This document shows positions 26,194 through 35,509 of a stretch of 64,000 nt of DNA, one piece after another. This DNA is from Flavobacterium azooxidireducens. Its GTDB lineage: Bacteria > Bacteroidota > Bacteroidia > Flavobacteriales > Flavobacteriaceae. The translations under genes and the position numbers were made by a program. A model generated the notes under the pieces. It ran no database searches and was not told the origin of the DNA. It saw nothing but the letters and a program-made list of their open reading frames with translations. The stretch spans positions 3,307,001 to 3,371,000 of the forward strand of contig NZ_CP096205.1 of the NCBI RefSeq assembly GCF_023195775.1, written 5' to 3'. Each line of letters begins with the position of its first letter. The first letter of the stretch is position 1.

Positions 26194-28101
26194 ATGAGTT
26201 ACTATAAAATACATGACCTCGAGAATTATTTCAAAATGTATAAAAAATCGGTTCGTGAACCCCGAAAATTTTGGGACCGAATAGCTGATGAAAATTTCAC
26301 CTGGTATCAAAAATGGGACAAAGTATTTGAATTTGATATGCAAGAAGCAAAATTCAAGTGGTTTGTGGATGCAAAAGTTAATATCACTAAAAATTGCATT
26401 GACCGTCATTTGGCTCGAAGGGGTGATAAAACCGCCATTATTTTTGAACCAAATAATCCAGACGAAGAAGCTCAACATATTACTTATAATGATTTATATG
26501 CAAGAGTAGCCAAAATGGCAAATGTGCTTAGAGATCAAGGGATTAAAAAAGGAGATCGAGTTTGTATTTATTTGCCGATGATTCCGGAATTGGCTGTTTC
26601 TGTTTTAGCATGTGCCAGAATTGGAGCTATACATTCAGTGGTATTTGCAGGGTTTTCTGCTTCGGCAGTGTCAACACGAATTAACGATAGCGAATGTAAA
26701 ATGGTCATCACTTCTGATGGCGGATTTAGAGGAAATAAAACCATCGATTTAAAAGGAATTATCGACGAAGCGTTAGAAAAAACACCTTCTGTAGAAAGAG
26801 TTCTGGTTGTGAAAAGAACCAATGAAACCATCAGTATGAAGCATGGTCGTGATCTTTGGCTACAACCACTTTTAGATGATGCCGTTCCGAATAACGTAGC
26901 CGAAATTATGGATGCAGAAGATCCCTTATTCATTCTTTACACTTCCGGTTCAACCGGAAAACCAAAAGGAATGTTGCATACTACAGCTGGCTACATGGTT
27001 TACACAGCTTATACTTTTAAAAACGTATTCAATTATGAAGAAAATGATGTCTATTGGTGTACAGCCGACATTGGTTGGATAACCGGTCATTCTTATATTT
27101 TATACGGACCGTTGTTAAACGGAGCAACAACTGTAATTTTCGAAGGAGTTCCATCATATCCGGATTATAGTCGTTTTTGGGAAGTAATTGAAAAACACAA
27201 AATCACCCAATTCTATACTGCTCCAACCGCCATTCGTGCGTTAGCCAAAGAAAATATTGATTTTGTACAACGTTTTCCATTAAAATCGTTAAAAGTAATT
27301 GGATCTGTTGGTGAGCCGATTAATGAAGAAGCTTGGCATTGGTACAACGACCACGTAGGAGGAAAGCGATGCCCATTAGTCGATACCTGGTGGCAAACCG
27401 AAACCGGTGGTATCATGATTTCGCCCATTCCATTTGTAACCCCAACAAAACCAACGTATGCATCCTTACCACTACCTGGAATTCAACCTGTTTTGATGGA
27501 TGAATTGCGTAATGAAATCGAAGGCAATCAAGTCACCGGAAGTTTATGTATAAAATTCCCATGGCCGGCAATGGCTCGAACCATTTGGGGTGACCATGAA
27601 CGGTATAAAGAGACTTATTTTTCGGCTTTCCCTGGAAAATATTTCACAGGTGATGGAGCTTTGCGTGATGAAGTTGGTTATTACCGAATCACCGGTCGAG
27701 TTGACGATGTTATCATTGTTTCAGGTCATAATTTAGGAACAGCACCAATTGAAGATTCAATCAACGAACATCCGGCTGTGGCTGAAAGTGCAATTGTTGG
27801 TTTCCCTCATGATGTAAAAGGAAATGCGTTATATGGTTTTGTGATTTTGAAAGAAATAGGAGAAACCCGAGATAAAGAAAATCTCCGCAAAGAAATCAAT
27901 CAACAAATTTCCGATCAAATTGGGCCAATTGCTAAACTAGATAAAATTCAATTTGTTTCCGGTTTACCAAAAACAAGAAGCGGAAAAATCATGAGACGAA
28001 TTTTACGTAAAATTGCGGAAGGAGATTATTCTAATTTTGGTGATATTACTACGTTATTAAATCCTGAAATAGTGGAGGAAATTAAGGAAGGGAAATTGTA
28101 A
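26194..28101 (+). CDS. acs: Acetate--CoA ligase
   Basis: The 635-residue enzyme forms acetyl-CoA from acetate, ATP and CoA via acetyl-AMP. Family motifs are complete: YTSGSTGKPKGMLHT, VDTWWQTETGG, and the catalytic lysine K598 in PKTRSGKIMRR, a segment that is controlled by acetylation in other bacteria. The opening MSYYKIHDLENYF followed by FWDRIADENFTWYQKWD is typical of Bacteroidota Acs. It lies 105 bp after the propionyl-CoA synthetase-like gene behind its own promoter and before a strong terminator, closing the acid-uptake module. Confidence 0.96.
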   Translation: MSYYKIHDLENYFKMYKKSVREPRKFWDRIADENFTWYQKWDKVFEFDMQEAKFKWFVDAKVNITKNCIDRHLARRGDKTAIIFEPNNPDEEAQHITYNDLYARVAKMANVLRDQGIKKGDRVCIYLPMIPELAVSVLACARIGAIHSVVFAGFSASAVSTRINDSECKMVITSDGGFRGNKTIDLKGIIDEALEKTPSVERVLVVKRTNETISMKHGRDLWLQPLLDDAVPNNVAEIMDAEDPLFILYTSGSTGKPKGMLHTTAGYMVYTAYTFKNVFNYEENDVYWCTADIGWITGHSYILYGPLLNGATTVIFEGVPSYPDYSRFWEVIEKHKITQFYTAPTAIRALAKENIDFVQRFPLKSLKVIGSVGEPINEEAWHWYNDHVGGKRCPLVDTWWQTETGGIMISPIPFVTPTKPTYASLPLPGIQPVLMDELRNEIEGNQVTGSLCIKFPWPAMARTIWGDHERYKETYFSAFPGKYFTGDGALRDEVGYYRITGRVDDVIIVSGHNLGTAPIEDSINEHPAVAESAIVGFPHDVKGNALYGFVILKEIGETRDKENLRKEINQQISDQIGPIAKLDKIQFVSGLPKTRSGKIMRRILRKIAEGDYSNFGDITTLLNPEIVEEIKEGKL

Positions 28102-28122
28102 ATAATAGTTACTTAAATTATC

Positions 28123-28170
28123 TTGGGCTTATTGAATTTCTTAGTATATTCGATAAGCCCAAATTTTTTA
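28123..28170 (+). terminator. Terminator after acs
   Basis: TTGGGCTTAT (28123-28132) pairs perfectly with ATAAGCCCAA (28153-28162), 20-nt loop, then ATTTTTTAT. Confidence 0.85.
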
Positions 28171-28283
28171 TCAAAATTGTTTTATTCTACTATTTTATAT
28201 TTTATGACATTTAACTTCTGTTTAATCTAGAATGTTAAATTATGTACTTAAATTTGATTTATAATCCTGTAAATCATATTATT

Positions 28284-29525
28284 ATGGAAACCAAAAATTA
28301 CCTTAAATTATTTATTACAATTTGTATTTTGCTAAGCAATTTTTTGATCATAAATGCTCAGGAAATAAAATTGATTGGTTTTAATATAACAGAAAATAAT
28401 GAATTGGATATTGTTAAGTGGAGTGCCGGTTCCACTGCATATGATATCAGCACACATTCCACAATTCAATCCGTTTACATGGGAACTTCAACTTTTGATG
28501 TTAGAAGCGGAAAATTCTATGTCAATGCAATTCAGTATGATTCAGGTGAATATCAAAATAAACTTTTTAGTTATGATACCAATTCTCAAATAGTAACTGT
28601 TTCTCCGCAAAGTAGCATATACAATGGTGGAAGTGAAGTTGATATGGAGAGTGGTCTAGTTTATAGTTATGATTTTACAGACCCTAACAATCCTGAATTT
28701 AAGATGTTTAATCCTTCTACACAAGCCATTACTACTTTAGGTGTTATAAATTTTGATTCGTTTAGAAGTTATTACCATGATTCTTCCTGTTTTGATTCTA
28801 ATCTAAAAATATTTTATTTCACTGTATTAAAAGAAGATGGCATTAAAGAACTAGTTACTGTAAATGTAAATTCTCAACCTTTTTCTTATACAATACTGCC
28901 AATTCCGGATTCAATATTTGTTGATTTTTATGGATTAGAATTTAGCAACAAAACGAATAAAATATACACCATGTCTAATGATTCATATGAATTTGGAACA
29001 CCATTCTCGGTGAAAATTGGTATATTAAATCCTCTCGACGCCACTGTGTCAACAATAGTTGATATGGTTGACACTCCAGGATATGAAATGGGCAATAAAA
29101 CATTTGACCAAGAAACCAATTCATATATTTTTGTAGGTGTGGATGCTGTTGGTGACCGCCATTTGAAAGTAGTAAATACAGTAACAGGAATCGTTGATAA
29201 TCTGCCATTACCATCAGAATATATTTTGGAATTTGAATGTGATAATTCCATATTTGCAGTTAGCAAATATGGAGTTTTAGGTGTAAATGAAAATATAACT
29301 ACTACATTTTCAATCTCACCTAATCCAACTAGGGATTTTTTAAAAGTTAATTATGATGGCGTGGTATTAAATTATTCAATTATTGATGTAATGGGAAAAA
29401 TAGTTGCTTCGGATAATTTAACGACTAACAATACTATTGATGTTAATGAACTTAGCAACGGAATGTATATTCTAAAAATAACAACTGATAATGAAATTTT
29501 GACTAAAAAATTCATCGTTAATTAA
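28284..29525 (+). CDS. Secreted protein with T9SS type A sorting domain
   Basis: I start at 28284 (METKNYLKLF), giving 413 residues with a signal peptide ending INAQ. The middle (30-325) is a beta-rich repeat region with recurring turns such as FDVRSGKFYV and NPLDATVSTIVD, compatible with a beta-propeller-like fold; no enzyme motif is visible. The C-terminal about 75 residues, FSISPNPTRDFLKV to KKFIVN, are a type A sorting signal for the type IX secretion system. The protein is therefore exported to the cell surface or medium. An in-frame ATG at 28242 would disturb the signal peptide. Confidence 0.82.
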   Translation: METKNYLKLFITICILLSNFLIINAQEIKLIGFNITENNELDIVKWSAGSTAYDISTHSTIQSVYMGTSTFDVRSGKFYVNAIQYDSGEYQNKLFSYDTNSQIVTVSPQSSIYNGGSEVDMESGLVYSYDFTDPNNPEFKMFNPSTQAITTLGVINFDSFRSYYHDSSCFDSNLKIFYFTVLKEDGIKELVTVNVNSQPFSYTILPIPDSIFVDFYGLEFSNKTNKIYTMSNDSYEFGTPFSVKIGILNPLDATVSTIVDMVDTPGYEMGNKTFDQETNSYIFVGVDAVGDRHLKVVNTVTGIVDNLPLPSEYILEFECDNSIFAVSKYGVLGVNENITTTFSISPNPTRDFLKVNYDGVVLNYSIIDVMGKIVASDNLTTNNTIDVNELSNGMYILKITTDNEILTKKFIVN

Positions 29526-29567
29526 TATTTTCAAAGTCTTGTTTCTAATAAAATAAATAAAATTTCT

Positions 29568-29822
29568 ATGCAAGAAAAAGATTTATCCAAACTCACAACA
29601 GACCAACTTAAAACAAAAGAAAAGAAGCTAAAATCATATTCTATTCTAATTTTAGTAGCAATGGGCATTATGTTGATTAGTGGAATATTTTTGAATATAA
29701 AAATGGGAAGTCCAATTTTTACAATTTTACCAATCGCTTTTTTACCTATAATAATTACATTATCAAAACAAATAAAAAGTATTAAAGAAGAATTAAGCAA
29801 AAGAGAAAACTCTCCCAATTAA
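29568..29822 (+). CDS. Small membrane protein, unknown
   Basis: The 84 residues have a charged N-terminal helix (KDLSKLTTDQLKTKEKKLK), two membrane helices and a charged C-terminal helix (IKSIKEELSKRE). Comparable small proteins are frequent in flavobacteria; no function is known. The stop codon lies inside a bidirectional terminator. Confidence 0.6.
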   Translation: MQEKDLSKLTTDQLKTKEKKLKSYSILILVAMGIMLISGIFLNIKMGSPIFTILPIAFLPIIITLSKQIKSIKEELSKRENSPN

Positions 29823-29833
29823 AGGAGAGTTTT
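29806..29833. terminator. Bidirectional terminator between convergent genes
   Basis: AAAACTCTCC (29806-29815) and GGAGAGTTTT (29824-29833) form a perfect 10-bp stem with A and T runs on both sides, between the gene ending at 29822 and the convergent gene ending at 29838. Confidence 0.9.
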
Positions 29834-29837
29834 GTAT

Positions 29838-30743
29838 TTACTGCTTTTTCCGATACGTCATTGTCATTTCCATCACATATTGCATACCAACCACAGGCGA
29901 ATCAGCATTCATAATTTTATCATAACCTTGTGGATTTAAACCATCATAATAGAATGTTTTGCTTTTGCGTTCTTCCTTTCTAATCAGTTGCTTGTCATTG
30001 TAACGAGAATTATTAGAATAATTAAGTTCAGATGACTCAAACGCTTGAAAACTTTTGTATTGTGAAATTGGTGATAAAGCCGCAAAACTAACTTGAATAG
30101 TCGGAACATCTTCTGCACCTTCATCAATATATTTACCCATTTGATTTTTTCTAATTTGAACTAATTTTTGAGCTTCTTCAAACATTTGCTCATAGATTTT
30201 ATCAGCATTCAAATTAATATAATCGACTTTAATAATGTTATAAATTCCAAAATCAGAAGCTTTTTCCACTAAATCATCAAACGAAATTTGAGTGGAAAAC
30301 CGCAGAATAATATTCTTTTTAATTTCATAACCGGCATCCACCTGATTCACTTTTACTTGCGAACCTTGGCTTTCTGATTCGTAATCATATATTTTATTTT
30401 GAGTAATAAAATCAATATAAATTCCGTCTTCTTTGACTCCCAATTTCTTGGCAGCTGCTTTAAAACCTTGAATTCGTAGATTAATTTTTGCGTTGCATTC
30501 CTTTACACTTGAAGCTTCTTGATTGAGTCCGAAAGTCACCATATAAGCATCGGTTTTTACGTTATTTAAAATCTTAATACGATAAACCGCTTCGTTTTTG
30601 GTTTGGGTAACACGCTGGTGTTCGCTATTGTTCAAATGAAATGACGAGTTAGTACGTTGTGCATTTCCATAAAGCTCATTTGAACCCTGAGCTTGCACCA
30701 TTACAATTGAAAATAGACAAGAGATAAAAAGAATTGTTCTCAT
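29838..30743 (-). CDS. SIMPL-domain (DUF541) periplasmic protein
   Basis: Starting at 30743 (MRTILFISCLF) the 301 residues include a signal peptide ending VQAQ and a SIMPL/DUF541 core: TDAYMVTFGLNQEASSVKEC, NIILRFSTQISFDDLVEKA and EEAQKLVQIRKNQMGKYID, where the pattern of tandem beta-alpha units is clear. SIMPL proteins are periplasmic or outer-membrane oligomers of unclear role in envelope stress and signalling. It has no operon partners; the opposite strand gene starts 160 bp upstream. Confidence 0.87.
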   Translation of the reverse strand: MRTILFISCLFSIVMVQAQGSNELYGNAQRTNSSFHLNNSEHQRVTQTKNEAVYRIKILNNVKTDAYMVTFGLNQEASSVKECNAKINLRIQGFKAAAKKLGVKEDGIYIDFITQNKIYDYESESQGSQVKVNQVDAGYEIKKNIILRFSTQISFDDLVEKASDFGIYNIIKVDYINLNADKIYEQMFEEAQKLVQIRKNQMGKYIDEGAEDVPTIQVSFAALSPISQYKSFQAFESSELNYSNNSRYNDKQLIRKEERKSKTFYYDGLNPQGYDKIMNADSPVVGMQYVMEMTMTYRKKQ

Positions 30744-30902
30744 TTTTTTATGATTTAAAAGTTTATGGTGCAATAGTAGTTTGACATTCTAAAAAAGGAT
30801 TGGCAAAACAACTTTCAACTGATTGTAATTGGTTTTCTAAACATTTACAGTAGTTTTACAGTATCGAATTAAAAGCGTATTTTTATTTTCGAATTCAATT
30901 TT

Positions 30903-31811
30903 ATGATGAACGAACCACAATTATTTCAATTATTGAAAAACGAAGTGCTATTGACCTATCAAAAGCATTATCCTTATTTTCAAGACAATTGGAAGCAATT
31001 CAGTTCGCAAGACATTCAGAATTTGATTGATTTAATTGATGAAAAACAGAAACAACGCATCAGTGAAAAATGGATTTATACGCATTTGAAACCCGAAACC
31101 AATGAAAAACTGCCAAGAAAAGACATGTTGGATATTTTATGTCAATTTTGCGGATTTTCAGGTTGGAATGAGTTTGTTTTTATAAATAGGAAAGAAATTG
31201 TACCCATTCAAAATAATAAAAGGCAACAAAATCATTTTTGGATAATAGGAGTAGGATTGATGATTATTCTTTTTATTTTCTTTTGGATGAATAAAACGGC
31301 AACAAATTCAAAAACCATTGAAATTCAAGATGAATTTACACAAGAGAAAATAGCTGATGAAGATGTGAAAGTTTATCAAATTGATGATAATAAGAAAATT
31401 CCGGTAAAAGTAGAAGATGGAAAAGCGACAATTGAATCCGTTTCACCGGAAACTAAAATCAGTGTAGAAAGTCCATTTTACAAAAAAAAGGAAGTGGAAA
31501 TAGTCAAATCAAACACGGAAACTCAAATTCTTTTGATGCAGCCCGATGATTATGCCTTGATGCTCAAAGCATTTATGCAATCAGATATCAAAGATTGGCA
31601 AACCCGAAAAGAACAATTGCAAAAGATTTTATCGGATGATTTAGAAGTTATCGTGATGTTACCCAACAATTTAGGAGCCGAATACTATAATAAAAAAGAA
31701 TTTTCACAGAAATTAGTAATTCCAACTTCAACCATCAAAAAAATGCGGATTTTAGACATTAAAAATAATTCAGAAAATCAAATTCAATTCATTCGGATAA
31801 AACAAGAATAA
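30903..31811 (+). CDS. Uncharacterised single-pass membrane protein
   Basis: The 302 residues start with a cytoplasmic helical domain of about 95 residues containing two paired cysteines (ILCQFCGFSGWNEF), then one membrane helix at about 111-128 (FWIIGVGLMIILFIFFW), then an external beta domain (KVYQIDDNKKIPVKVEDGKA, peptidase-regulatory-like) and a helical C-terminus. A cytosolic head with an extracytoplasmic sensor-like part recalls anti-sigma or signalling proteins, but I recognise no family. The next gene begins 2 bp later and is probably a partner. Confidence 0.65.
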   Translation: MMNEPQLFQLLKNEVLLTYQKHYPYFQDNWKQFSSQDIQNLIDLIDEKQKQRISEKWIYTHLKPETNEKLPRKDMLDILCQFCGFSGWNEFVFINRKEIVPIQNNKRQQNHFWIIGVGLMIILFIFFWMNKTATNSKTIEIQDEFTQEKIADEDVKVYQIDDNKKIPVKVEDGKATIESVSPETKISVESPFYKKKEVEIVKSNTETQILLMQPDDYALMLKAFMQSDIKDWQTRKEQLQKILSDDLEVIVMLPNNLGAEYYNKKEFSQKLVIPTSTIKKMRILDIKNNSENQIQFIRIKQE

Positions 31812-31813
31812 GT

Positions 31814-32353
31814 ATGAAAATCAATTATTTACTTATCGGATTGTTCTTTATTTCCATTTTTGGAAAAGCTCAAGATGCTGGTTTTTCTAAAAAAAGTATG
31901 AAAGCAAATTTTTCTATGGAAGTATTGAATGCCTATCAGGAAAGTTCATTTGCAAAAGTGAATGATTTTTATGAATATACTCAACTATTAACAAATCCAA
32001 CAATTTCCAGTGATTTAAAGAATGAAATTAAAACGACTATTTTTACTCTTTTTAAAGAAAAGGACGTTACTGTTGTAAATTTTCTTTCCTCTAAAAAAGA
32101 AAAAATTACACTTACTCAATTTCTGAATCTTCTGGAAAATGAAAAAAGTATTCGATTCCAAACAAAAAAAACCAATGAAAAAGTTCAATTTTTCAATGAT
32201 TATTGGATCAATCACTATTATTTAGAAATCGAACGAAACAAACAAATCATGATTATTGAAATTAAACAAAAGGTTTATTTCTCTGAAAATTTAAAATCGT
32301 TTGGCGAAAATCAAAAAGAGGTTTGGAGTGTTTATTTGGGAGAGATGGAGTGA
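31814..32353 (+). CDS. Uncharacterised secreted protein
   Basis: The 179 residues begin with a signal peptide ending FGKAQ (about residue 20) and continue as a charged alpha/beta protein without recognisable motifs. It starts 2 bp after the membrane protein gene and is probably cotranslated with it. Together they form a small unit of unknown role, opposite the SIMPL gene. Confidence 0.65.
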   Translation: MKINYLLIGLFFISIFGKAQDAGFSKKSMKANFSMEVLNAYQESSFAKVNDFYEYTQLLTNPTISSDLKNEIKTTIFTLFKEKDVTVVNFLSSKKEKITLTQFLNLLENEKSIRFQTKKTNEKVQFFNDYWINHYYLEIERNKQIMIIEIKQKVYFSENLKSFGENQKEVWSVYLGEME

Positions 32354-32403
32354 TTTATAGGTTTAAATTTATTTGATAATTTTAAAAATTTCAACTTCTT
32401 TTT

Positions 32404-32814
32404 TTAGTTTAAAGTTGCTATTTCTGCTTTTCTTTCTAAAATATAATCAATGTTCAAGTTGGTAATGTCGAAACTAATTTCAGTTATAAATCGGTTGGAA
32501 ACATTTGAGTAGTTTGATTCTATTTCTTTAGTATCAGAAATAAGTTTTAACTCTTTTTCAGCACTTTGAAAGATTATTTCGCAACCTTCAAATGTTTTCA
32601 TCTTCCTATTGCCAACAACGATTATGTCGAGAAAACTGTATTCTGAAAGTTCATTAACTTCTGCCCAAATGCCACCATTAATTGAAGAAGCAATTTTTTC
32701 GCCTTTTACATTTTCTATTTTACTTTCTGTTACGGTATCAATATGGTTTCTTTTAATGGCTGCTGGGTTTCCCAAGTCTGCTAAAAGAAGGTCTAATTTT
32801 TTTAGTAGATTCAT
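32404..32814 (-). CDS. Uncharacterised small protein
   Basis: The 136 residues have no signal peptide or membrane helix. The sequence starts MNLLKKLDLLLADLGNPAA and has beta-strand-rich runs (LDIIVVGNRKMKTFEGCEI). I recognise no family. Codon use and regular amino-acid composition support a real gene, and no other reading frame competes here except a shadow on the opposite strand. Confidence 0.6.
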   Translation of the reverse strand: MNLLKKLDLLLADLGNPAAIKRNHIDTVTESKIENVKGEKIASSINGGIWAEVNELSEYSFLDIIVVGNRKMKTFEGCEIIFQSAEKELKLISDTKEIESNYSNVSNRFITEISFDITNLNIDYILERKAEIATLN

Positions 32815-32855
32815 TTGTTTGTATTAAGTTATTTTCAAATGTAATTATTTTCTAA

Positions 32856-32888
32856 ACCTTTGTCAAAGTTCAAAACTTTGACAAAGGT
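32856..32888. repeat. 15-bp perfect inverted repeat, 3-nt loop
   Basis: ACCTTTGTCAAAGTT (32856-32870) and AACTTTGACAAAGGT (32874-32888) are exact complements. The loop is CAA. It stands between the divergent-end genes 32404 (start side) and htpG (end side) without a T run, and looks like a dispersed palindromic element more than a terminator. Confidence 0.75.
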
Positions 32889-32901
32889 AAATTTGTTTCA
32901 C

Positions 32902-32932
32902 AAAAAAACCTGCAAGTTTTCACTCACAGGTT
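32902..32932 (-). terminator. Terminator of htpG
   Basis: On the minus strand AACCTG ... CAGGTT close a hairpin (14-nt interior, GTGAGTGAAAACTTG) followed by seven T. It lies 27 bp past the stop codon. Confidence 0.7.
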
Positions 32933-32961
32933 AAGTCTTAATACTTCCAGTCTTAATACTA
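32933..32961. repeat. Stop-codon-adjacent word repeat (taatact type)
   Basis: From the htpG stop codon the minus strand reads TAGTATTAAGACTGGAAGTA then TTAAGACTTAA: two near-identical copies of agtattaagac. The same words follow the ligase stop codon at 11294. Confidence 0.6.
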
Positions 32962-34845
32962 TTTAATCATCTCAAAACTCCTCTTCACAAAAGCCGTCAA
33001 TTCCTCGCCTTTCAATAATCCTTGCGAGATTTTGGCTAGGTCCATCGCTTGTTTGACCAAATGTTCTTGAGCCGATTTATCTTCAGTTGAAAGAATGGTT
33101 GTGGCTAAATTGGAATTGGTATTTACCACCAAATTATACATTTCCGGAAAGTTACCCATACCGAACATTCCGCCACCGCCGGACTGACTCATTTCTTTCA
33201 TTCGTCGCATAAATTCCGGTTGCGTAATCATAAACGGGGCAGCATTGCTATCCATTGCTTCCAATTGAACGGTGTAAGTCGCTTTTGGAACCAATTCTTC
33301 TAAAACTGTTTTCAGTTTAGTCGATTCTTCTTCCGATAATTTTGAAATCTGCGTTTCATCTTTCTGAATCAATTTGTCAATGTGATCCGAATCGACACGA
33401 ACAAACGTCAAGTTTTCATTGTCAGCTTCTAATTTTTGAATCAAATGTGATACAATCGGGCTATCTAATAACAATACTTCGTATCCTTTTTCTCTTGCAA
33501 TGTCAATATAGCCGTGTTGAGCTTCTTTGTTGGAAGCATATAAAACCACCAATTTTCCGTTTTTGTCGGTTTGATTGGTTGCCAGTTTTTCTTTTAATTC
33601 TGCTAAAGTGAAAAATTTATCATCAACCGTTGGATACAATACAAAATCTCCGGCTTTTTCATAGAATTTGTCCTCTGAAAGCATTCCGTATTCCAAAACA
33701 ATTTTGATGTCGTTCCATTTTTGTTCAAAATCTTCACGGTTTTCGTTGAATAAGGATTTCAATTTATCTGCTACTTTTCTGGTAATGTAGTTTGAAATCT
33801 TCTTCACATTTCCATCCGATTGCAAATACGAACGCGAAACATTCAACGGAATATCCGGCGAATCAATTACTCCGCGAAGCATAACCAAAAATTCCGGAAC
33901 AATTCCTTCTACATTATCCGTTACATAAACCTGATTTTGGTATAATTGAATTTTGTCTTTTTGAATTTGTAAATCCGCAGACATTTTTGGGAAATATAAA
34001 ATTCCGGTCAAATTAAACGGATAATCCACGTTCAAATGAATGCTGAACAACGGATCTTCAAATTGCATAGGATACAATTCTCGGTAAAATTCTTTATAAT
34101 CCTCATCTTTTAACTCTGTTGGAGCTTTTGTCCAAGCCGGAGTTGGGTTGTTGATGATGTTATCAACTTCAATTTCTTCTGCTTTGTAATCTTCAGGAGC
34201 GTCTTCCGGTTTTGGAAGCGTTTCTTTTTTAGTTCCAAATTTAATTGACACCGGCATGAATTTGTTGTACTTTTTCAACAATTCACGGATTTTAAATTCT
34301 TCTAAAAATTCTAATGAATCTTCAGCAATATGAAGGATGATTTCTGTTCCACGTTCGGTTTTATCGCTTGGAACTAAGGTAAATTCCGGACTTCCGTCAC
34401 ACGTCCAATGTGCGGCCGGTTCGTCTTTGAATGATTTTGTGATGATTTCCACTTTGGAAGCCACCATAAAAGCAGAATAAAATCCAAGTCCGAAGTGTCC
34501 GATGATACCTGAATCTTTGGCAGAATCTTTGTATTTTTCTAAAAATTCTTCGGCACCTGAAAAAGCCACTTGGTTGATGTATTTTTCAACTTCTTCGGCT
34601 GTCATTCCTAAACCTTGATCGATAATGTGTAACTTTTTGTTTTCTTTATCGATTTTTACTTCAATTTTTGGATTGCCATATTCCACTTTGGCTTCCCCAA
34701 TGCTGGTTAGGTGTTTTAATTTTAAAGTAGCATCTGTGGCATTAGACACCAATTCACGAAGAAAAATTTCGTGATCACTGTATAAAAACTTTTTAATTAA
34801 AGGAAAGATGTTTTCTACAGAAACATTAATTTTTCCGGTTGTCAT
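32959..34845 (-). CDS. htpG: Molecular chaperone HtpG (Hsp90)
   Basis: The 628-residue chaperone has the GHKL ATPase N-domain with ELVSNATDATLKL, IDQGLGMT and GHFGLGFYSAFMV, the middle domain with NVSRSYLQ, and the C-terminal dimerisation domain, including a glycine-rich SGGGGMFGMGNFPEM insert. Length matches bacterial HtpG. It assists folding of client proteins in the cytoplasm, usually under heat control. It is monocistronic, ending in its own terminator; the gene after it on the plus strand starts 173 bp upstream of its start codon in the opposite direction. Confidence 0.98.
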   Translation of the reverse strand: MTTGKINVSVENIFPLIKKFLYSDHEIFLRELVSNATDATLKLKHLTSIGEAKVEYGNPKIEVKIDKENKKLHIIDQGLGMTAEEVEKYINQVAFSGAEEFLEKYKDSAKDSGIIGHFGLGFYSAFMVASKVEIITKSFKDEPAAHWTCDGSPEFTLVPSDKTERGTEIILHIAEDSLEFLEEFKIRELLKKYNKFMPVSIKFGTKKETLPKPEDAPEDYKAEEIEVDNIINNPTPAWTKAPTELKDEDYKEFYRELYPMQFEDPLFSIHLNVDYPFNLTGILYFPKMSADLQIQKDKIQLYQNQVYVTDNVEGIVPEFLVMLRGVIDSPDIPLNVSRSYLQSDGNVKKISNYITRKVADKLKSLFNENREDFEQKWNDIKIVLEYGMLSEDKFYEKAGDFVLYPTVDDKFFTLAELKEKLATNQTDKNGKLVVLYASNKEAQHGYIDIAREKGYEVLLLDSPIVSHLIQKLEADNENLTFVRVDSDHIDKLIQKDETQISKLSEEESTKLKTVLEELVPKATYTVQLEAMDSNAAPFMITQPEFMRRMKEMSQSGGGGMFGMGNFPEMYNLVVNTNSNLATTILSTEDKSAQEHLVKQAMDLAKISQGLLKGEELTAFVKRSFEMIK

Positions 34846-35018
34846 ATTTTGAATTTTAAGTTAAACATTATTGGTTTCTGAATAAGCAAAAGCAATACCA
34901 TTTGTGAAGATATGACAAATTGACGTAGAATAAATTCGACAAAAAAGTGGAAATTATATAATTTTATTTAACAAAATTGGCTCTATCTTTGCAAGGCTAA
35001 CATTTAAATTAGTAAAAA

Positions 35019-35489
35019 ATGAAAAAAATTATTTATATCAGTATGTTGTCCGTGTTGTTTTTGTCCTGTAAAACAAACACTGCCACGAAGTTGGATAACA
35101 AAACAGAAGCAGGCATGAAAGGAAATTGGATAATTGCATCCGTAAATTATCCCGGGTCAGAATACATTAAAGTGAACTCGTTTGATCTTGCCGACTCACA
35201 ATGTTTTGTGGGAAGCACATGGAAATTTGTCTCTAACAACAATAAAGGTGACATGGCTCTAACAAAAGCGGGTTGTCCGGCTTTTAGTTCGCCAATTACT
35301 TGGTTTGTAAATAAGGATGGAAATTTTGTCATGAAAATTTTAGATGCTGGCGAAAAAGCAAAGAAAGTAAGAGAGGGTTATGTGCTTAAAGTAGCCAATC
35401 AAACTGAAAATTCTTTTCAATTAGTGGATAGAATAAGTGTAGGAAATTCGATGACGGACGTAGTTTATCAATTTCAAAAAGTAAATTAA
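35019..35489 (+). CDS. Lipocalin-like lipoprotein
   Basis: The 156-residue protein has a lipoprotein signal ending LSC (C17) and a lipocalin-like barrel, seen from GNWIIASVNYPG, FVGSTWKFV and FQLVDRISV. Such lipoproteins commonly precede an OmpA-family gene in flavobacteria, and here the OmpA gene follows after 20 bp. It likely sits in the outer membrane; ligand unknown. A TATCTTTG box at 34984-34991 upstream fits a -7 element, although no TTG stands at the usual distance. Confidence 0.85.
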   Translation: MKKIIYISMLSVLFLSCKTNTATKLDNKTEAGMKGNWIIASVNYPGSEYIKVNSFDLADSQCFVGSTWKFVSNNNKGDMALTKAGCPAFSSPITWFVNKDGNFVMKILDAGEKAKKVREGYVLKVANQTENSFQLVDRISVGNSMTDVVYQFQKVN

Positions 35490-35509
35490 TTAATATAATA
35501 GTATAGAAT

